A stretch of DNA of 24,278 nucleotides from a virus: IMG/VR virus record IMGVR_UViG_3300042298_003385, positions 1 to 24,278 of that record. One strand, written 5' to 3'. The notes below the pieces were generated by a model that saw only the letters and a list, made by a program, of their open reading frames with translations, was not told where the DNA came from and made no database searches. This document shows, piece by piece, positions 21,008 through 24,278 of this stretch (position 1 is the first letter of the stretch; each line of letters starts with the position of its first letter). The translations under genes and the position numbers were made by a program.

Positions 21008-23634
21008 GTCGTATGCGTCGATACGCCGACACCGTCGCCCGAGCGTTCGTCACCGGTCCGGGCTCCGTCCCCGATCCTGGCATCGCCAACTACCTCGCGG
21101 GCTTCGGGCTCGAGCAGGAGTCGCGGGTCGACTATGGCGAGTACATCCAGACGAGCAACGCGGTCTACACCGCCGCGCGTATCCGCGCCTCGCTCCTCTC
21201 CTCGCTGCCGATCGTCGCCTACCGCGTCGGTCCCGACGGTCGCAAGGACAAGGTCACTGGCGGGCCGCTCGTCGAGCTCCTTTCGAAGGTCAACCCTTTT
21301 TGGACGTTCCAGCGGCTCGTCGAGATGACGGAGCTCAGCCTCTGCCTCTGGGGGTCCGCGTACATCTTCCTCGACCGGGGGACGAACCGACGCGGGCGAC
21401 CGATGGAGATGTGGTGGGCGAGGCCGGACCGGGTCACCGTCGTCCCGGACAAAGAAGCCTACGTTAGCCACTTCCTCTACCAGGTCGGGAGCGATCAGGA
21501 GCCGATGCGCTTCGAGCGCGACGAGGTGATCTGGCTGCGCTACCCGAACCCGCTCGACGAGTTCGACGGGCTGTCGCCGCTCGCCTCCGCCGCGATCGCC
21601 GCCGACACGAGCCGGGCCGCGATGATCTCGAACGCCGCGATGTTCCGGAACGGGCTGCAGCTCGCGGGGGTCGTGCAACCGGCGAACGGGCAGACGCTCA
21701 CCGAAGAGCAGGCGCGCGGGCTCGAGCAGTCGATGAGCCGCCGGTTCAAAGGCGCGGACAAAGCGCACCGGTGGGGCGTCCTCCGCTTCGAGGCGAAGTT
21801 CCAGCCGCTGAGCGTGACGCCGAAGGACGCCGAATACCTCGGCTCGCTCAAGTGGTCGCTCGAGGAGATCTGTCGCGCCTACGGCGTCCCCCTCGACCTC
21901 GTCGGCGGCGAGCGCACCTACGCAAACCAACAGGACGCGCGGCTCGCGATCTGGACGGACACGATCCAGCCGGAGGCGCGCTTCATCGCGACCGAGCTCA
22001 CCGAGCAGCTCCTGCCGCTGTTCCCCAACGTCGCCGACCTCATCGAGTTCGACCTCTCCGGCGTCGCGGTGCTGCAGGAAGCAGAGGCGGCGAAGTGGGA
22101 GATCGAGAAGCAGAAGCTCGACGCGGGGGTGATGCTCCCGAACGAGTGGCGCGCGTCGAAGGGTCTCGACCCGGTGCCGTGGGGTGACGCCTGGTGGGCA
22201 CCGACCGGGAGTGGCGGCCTCGGTCCAGTCTCCTCCACAGTTCCGCCGGTAAGTGCTGCGACGGCATTGTCGAACGGAACCTTGACTGTCAACGAGGTCA
22301 GACAGTCGCAGGGTCTCGAACCGGTGTCGTGGGGAGACGCATGGTGGGTTCCTGCTGGATCAATGCCAGTCACGTCCGGCGAGGTCCCAACAGCGCAGGA
22401 GCCGGTCCAGCAGCCGATCGACGACACGCCTATCGACGACGAAGACGACACGCCGAACGACCTCGACGACCTCGCGCGCTCGCACCGCGCCGTCGCCGAC
22501 GTGGACCTGCGACCGACCGAAGAGGTCGCCGCCGTCGCCCGCCGCGCGCTCGCGTGGAAAGAGGAGGGGCGACCGGGCGGCACCGCCGTCGGTCTTGCCC
22601 GCGCGAACCAGCTCGCGAACCGGGAGCGCGTGTCGCCGGAGACGATCGCGCGGATGAAGAGCTTCTTCGCCCGGCACGAGATCGACAAGCAGGCCGAGGG
22701 CTTCAGCGACGGGGAGGACGGCTACCCGTCGCCCGGTCGCGTCGCGTGGGACCTCTGGGGCGGCGACCCGGGTCGCGCCTGGGCGGAGCGGAAGCAGCTC
22801 GAGATCGAGCGCGAACAGGAGGCCGGGCGGACGATCGTCGTCACCGGTCGCGAGTACGGCGACCCCGAACACGTCGAGCGGTTCGCCGCGTGGGTCCGCC
22901 GCCTCGAGCCGGAGGAGCGTCGCTTCGGGAACGCCGTCGCCGACCTGATGCGCCGACAGCGGCAGGCGGTCCTCGCCCGCGTCAAGAGCGAGCGCAGCGC
23001 GCGCACGATCGAGGATGCAGCCGAGAACCCGTTCGAGCTTGCGCGGTGGATCCGGGAGTTCCGCGTCGTGATGCGGCCGATATACCGCGACATCATCGCC
23101 GGCGCCGGACAGGATGGGCTCGCGCAGACCGGCGTCGGGATGGCCTTCGACGTGCTCGACCCGCGCGTCGTCAGGTTCATGGAGCGGCAGATCCAACGCT
23201 TCGCCGAAGAGGTGAACCAGACGACGTGGGACGCGCTCCGGGCGACGCTCGCCGACAGCATCGCCCAGGGCGAGGACGTGCTCAAGGCCGCCGACCGCGT
23301 CAATACGATCATGGGCGACCGCATCCGGTCGAGCGCGGAGGCGATCGCGCGGACCGAGGTCGGCGCCGCCGTCAACGGTGGGCAGGAGGAGGGCTGGCGA
23401 CAGTCCGGCGTCGTCGGCGGGAAGCGGTGGCTGTCCGCGATCGACGACCGCACGCGACCCGACCACGTCGCCGCGCACGATCAGGCGGTCGCGATGGACG
23501 AGCCGTTCACCGTCGGTGGGGAGCGGGGCATGTACCCCGGAGATTTCCCGAGCGCGCGGAACGTGGTCAATTGTCGCTGCACAATGGTGCCGATCAGCGA
23601 CACCGAGTGGGCGGCGATGAATGGGCGATCGTGA
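21004..23634 (+). CDS. Portal protein fused to an internal W/GGD domain and a MuF-type head protein
   Basis: GTG 21004 overlaps the terL stop. The 876-residue product is about twice the usual portal length. Residues 1-395 are an HK97-type portal (ALWGSAYIFLDRG-like region, YPNPLDEFDGLSPL, SLEEICRAYGVPLDLVGG). Residues 380-403 and 430-453 repeat the same motif (N-E-W/V-R-x-S, then WGDAWW) exactly 50 residues apart. After an acidic linker, residues 500-605 form a domain with ARHEIDKQAEGFS and GRVAWDLWGGDPGRAWA, known to me from other phage proteins but without a name. Residues about 620-865 are a head-morphogenesis (SPP1 gp7/MuF) domain: IARTEVGAAVNGG, SAIDDRTRPDHVAAHDQ, NCRCTMVPI. One chain would form the DNA gate and carry an ejection or assembly protein. 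Confidence 0.88.
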   Translation: MSRMRRYADTVARAFVTGPGSVPDPGIANYLAGFGLEQESRVDYGEYIQTSNAVYTAARIRASLLSSLPIVAYRVGPDGRKDKVTGGPLVELLSKVNPFWTFQRLVEMTELSLCLWGSAYIFLDRGTNRRGRPMEMWWARPDRVTVVPDKEAYVSHFLYQVGSDQEPMRFERDEVIWLRYPNPLDEFDGLSPLASAAIAADTSRAAMISNAAMFRNGLQLAGVVQPANGQTLTEEQARGLEQSMSRRFKGADKAHRWGVLRFEAKFQPLSVTPKDAEYLGSLKWSLEEICRAYGVPLDLVGGERTYANQQDARLAIWTDTIQPEARFIATELTEQLLPLFPNVADLIEFDLSGVAVLQEAEAAKWEIEKQKLDAGVMLPNEWRASKGLDPVPWGDAWWAPTGSGGLGPVSSTVPPVSAATALSNGTLTVNEVRQSQGLEPVSWGDAWWVPAGSMPVTSGEVPTAQEPVQQPIDDTPIDDEDDTPNDLDDLARSHRAVADVDLRPTEEVAAVARRALAWKEEGRPGGTAVGLARANQLANRERVSPETIARMKSFFARHEIDKQAEGFSDGEDGYPSPGRVAWDLWGGDPGRAWAERKQLEIEREQEAGRTIVVTGREYGDPEHVERFAAWVRRLEPEERRFGNAVADLMRRQRQAVLARVKSERSARTIEDAAENPFELARWIREFRVVMRPIYRDIIAGAGQDGLAQTGVGMAFDVLDPRVVRFMERQIQRFAEEVNQTTWDALRATLADSIAQGEDVLKAADRVNTIMGDRIRSSAEAIARTEVGAAVNGGQEEGWRQSGVVGGKRWLSAIDDRTRPDHVAAHDQAVAMDEPFTVGGERGMYPGDFPSARNVVNCRCTMVPISDTEWAAMNGRS
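22141..22360 (+). repeat. Duplicated segment in the portal linker
   Basis: The codes for NEWRASKGLDPVPWGDAWW (from 22141) and NEVRQSQGLEPVSWGDAWW (from 22291) lie exactly 150 bases apart. The second copy has drifted in about a quarter of its residues and in many silent positions, so it is not a recent duplication. The stretch between them (LGPVSSTVPPVSAATALSNG) is low-complexity. Confidence 0.8.
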
Positions 23635-23716
23635 ACGCGTCCTTTTTCTGGCCATTAGACAGGCACTGCTAATCTGTTTAGGGGCGATAGAGACCTATCT
23701 GGGGCTCGATCGCACA

Positions 23717-23743
23717 GTCGTTCCCCGCCGGAAGCGGGACGAC
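23717..23743 (+). other. Hairpin overlapping the upstream edge of the protease ribosome site
   Basis: GTCGT and CCCGC (left, 23717-23728) can pair with GCGGGACGAC (23734-23743) with a two-base bulge and a five-base loop. GGGAGG follows at 23744-23749 and the protease ATG at 23756. The 121-base gap before it is unusual for this tightly packed module and may hold a promoter or translation control; I see no consensus promoter. Confidence 0.35.
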
Positions 23744-23755
23744 GGGAGGCAGTAA

Positions 23756-24278
23756 ATGCGATACATCCGTGGTGTGATTTCCCGTGCGGATACTCCTGAG
23801 AGCGAGGGGGCGCCGATCCGATTTGTCGCCTCAACAGAAGGTGTCGCCCGCGACGGCCTCGAGATCGGCATGGACGCCTGGAACCTCGACAATTACCGCC
23901 GGAACCCGGTCGTCCTCTGGGCGCACGACTACTCCGGACAGCGTCCCCCGATCGGTCGCGCCGACGTCTTCGTGGACGGCGATCGGCTCATGGCGGACGT
24001 CACCTTCGACCAGTCCGACGACTTCGCCCGCAGCATCGAGGCGAAGTACCGCGGCGGCTTCCTGCACTCCGTCTCCGTCGGCTGGGATACCCAGGCGATG
24101 GAGCCGAGCCCGGTCGCCGGTAGCCGTGGGCGCGTCACCCGCGCCGACCTCCTCGACATCTCCGCCGTCCCGGTCCCCGGAGACCCGAACGCCCTGATCG
24201 CGCGACAGGCTCGCGCGCTCGCGGCGATCGCCGAGGCCGTGGACGTTCCTGCGACGACGCCGGAGCCGACGACCGCCG
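23756..24278 (+). CDS. Prohead protease (HK97 family), N-terminal part
   Basis: ATG 23756 has GGGAGG about six bases upstream. The frame runs off the window after 174 residues. The sequence follows the HK97/U35 protease pattern: NYRRNPVVLWAHDYSG (catalytic His57), KYRGGFLHSVSVGW (Ser105 or Ser107) and ADLLDISAVPVPGDPNALI (130-148), the last being highly typical. The enzyme removes the scaffold or delta domain during head maturation. The major capsid protein should follow outside the window, or be part of the same chain. Codons end mainly in C, as in the portal gene. Confidence 0.9.
   Translation, partial: MRYIRGVISRADTPESEGAPIRFVASTEGVARDGLEIGMDAWNLDNYRRNPVVLWAHDYSGQRPPIGRADVFVDGDRLMADVTFDQSDDFARSIEAKYRGGFLHSVSVGWDTQAMEPSPVAGSRGRVTRADLLDISAVPVPGDPNALIARQARALAAIAEAVDVPATTPEPTTA

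Noticed and set aside
1-24278. Integrated prophage with attL/attR in the window
   Set aside because: No host gene is visible, and the integrase with its repeat-flanked attP candidate lies between phage modules, with terminase-portal at one side and tail-lysis at the other.
1-24278. tRNA genes or a tRNA fragment as attachment core
   Set aside because: I found no complete cloverleaf or T-arm consensus by eye, including in 6160-6400. A tRNA scan would be decisive.

Overview
The window is a stretch of a temperate tailed-phage genome (siphovirus-like, HK97-type head) with very high GC. GTG starts are common, and most neighbouring genes are joined by 4-bp GTGA or 1-bp stop/start overlaps. The host cannot be named from the sequence. 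High GC, a GAAC-N4-GTTC SOS-type box and a leaderless promoter fit an actinobacterial or Chloroflexota-like host. The gene order wraps around: tail genes, lysis, integrase and immunity, replication, then terminase, portal and protease. The integrase and its candidate attP therefore lie inside the map with phage genes on both sides. This is the order expected for a free, circular or circularly permuted phage genome, not for an integrated prophage cut at its att sites.

Region by region. (1) 1-3192: end of the tail module: a tail protein C-terminus, a baseplate/tail-hub-like protein and a tail fibre with a collagen-like stalk, then a small zinc-ribbon protein and a strong intrinsic terminator. 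(2) 3212-6268: lysis and accessory block: a membrane/coiled-coil protein, a tiny DnaJ-type zinc-finger ORF, a two-domain endolysin, a metallophosphoesterase, a holin and a second terminator. (3) 6179-8366: lysogeny switch: candidate attP, a tyrosine integrase on the minus strand, an SOS-type box over its start region, a small unknown gene, a minus-strand Xre-type repressor, and a consensus promoter driving a leaderless Cro-like gene. (4) 8366-18136: one long plus-strand early operon with small regulators, an ERF/Rad52-like annealing protein, SSB, a replication initiator with an origin-like repeat cluster in its coding sequence, a helicase-loader-like protein, a TcmP / HNH / ParB-DUF5131 cargo island, several tiny zinc-ribbon proteins and a RusA resolvase. 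(5) 18137-19424: 1.29 kb without a credible gene, made of degenerate, strongly orientation-biased repeats. (6) 19425-24278: terminase small and large subunits, an unusually large portal-MuF fusion, and the start of the prohead protease.

The observations most worth following are the TcmP / HNH / radical-SAM-like ParB-DUF5131 island (which holds a 28-bp perfect palindrome and an apparent frame break), the repeat tract in front of the terminase, the origin-like cluster inside the initiator gene, and the three-part portal fusion. Head/tail genes favour C-ending codons while lysis and replication genes favour G-ending codons, which suggests modules of different descent.
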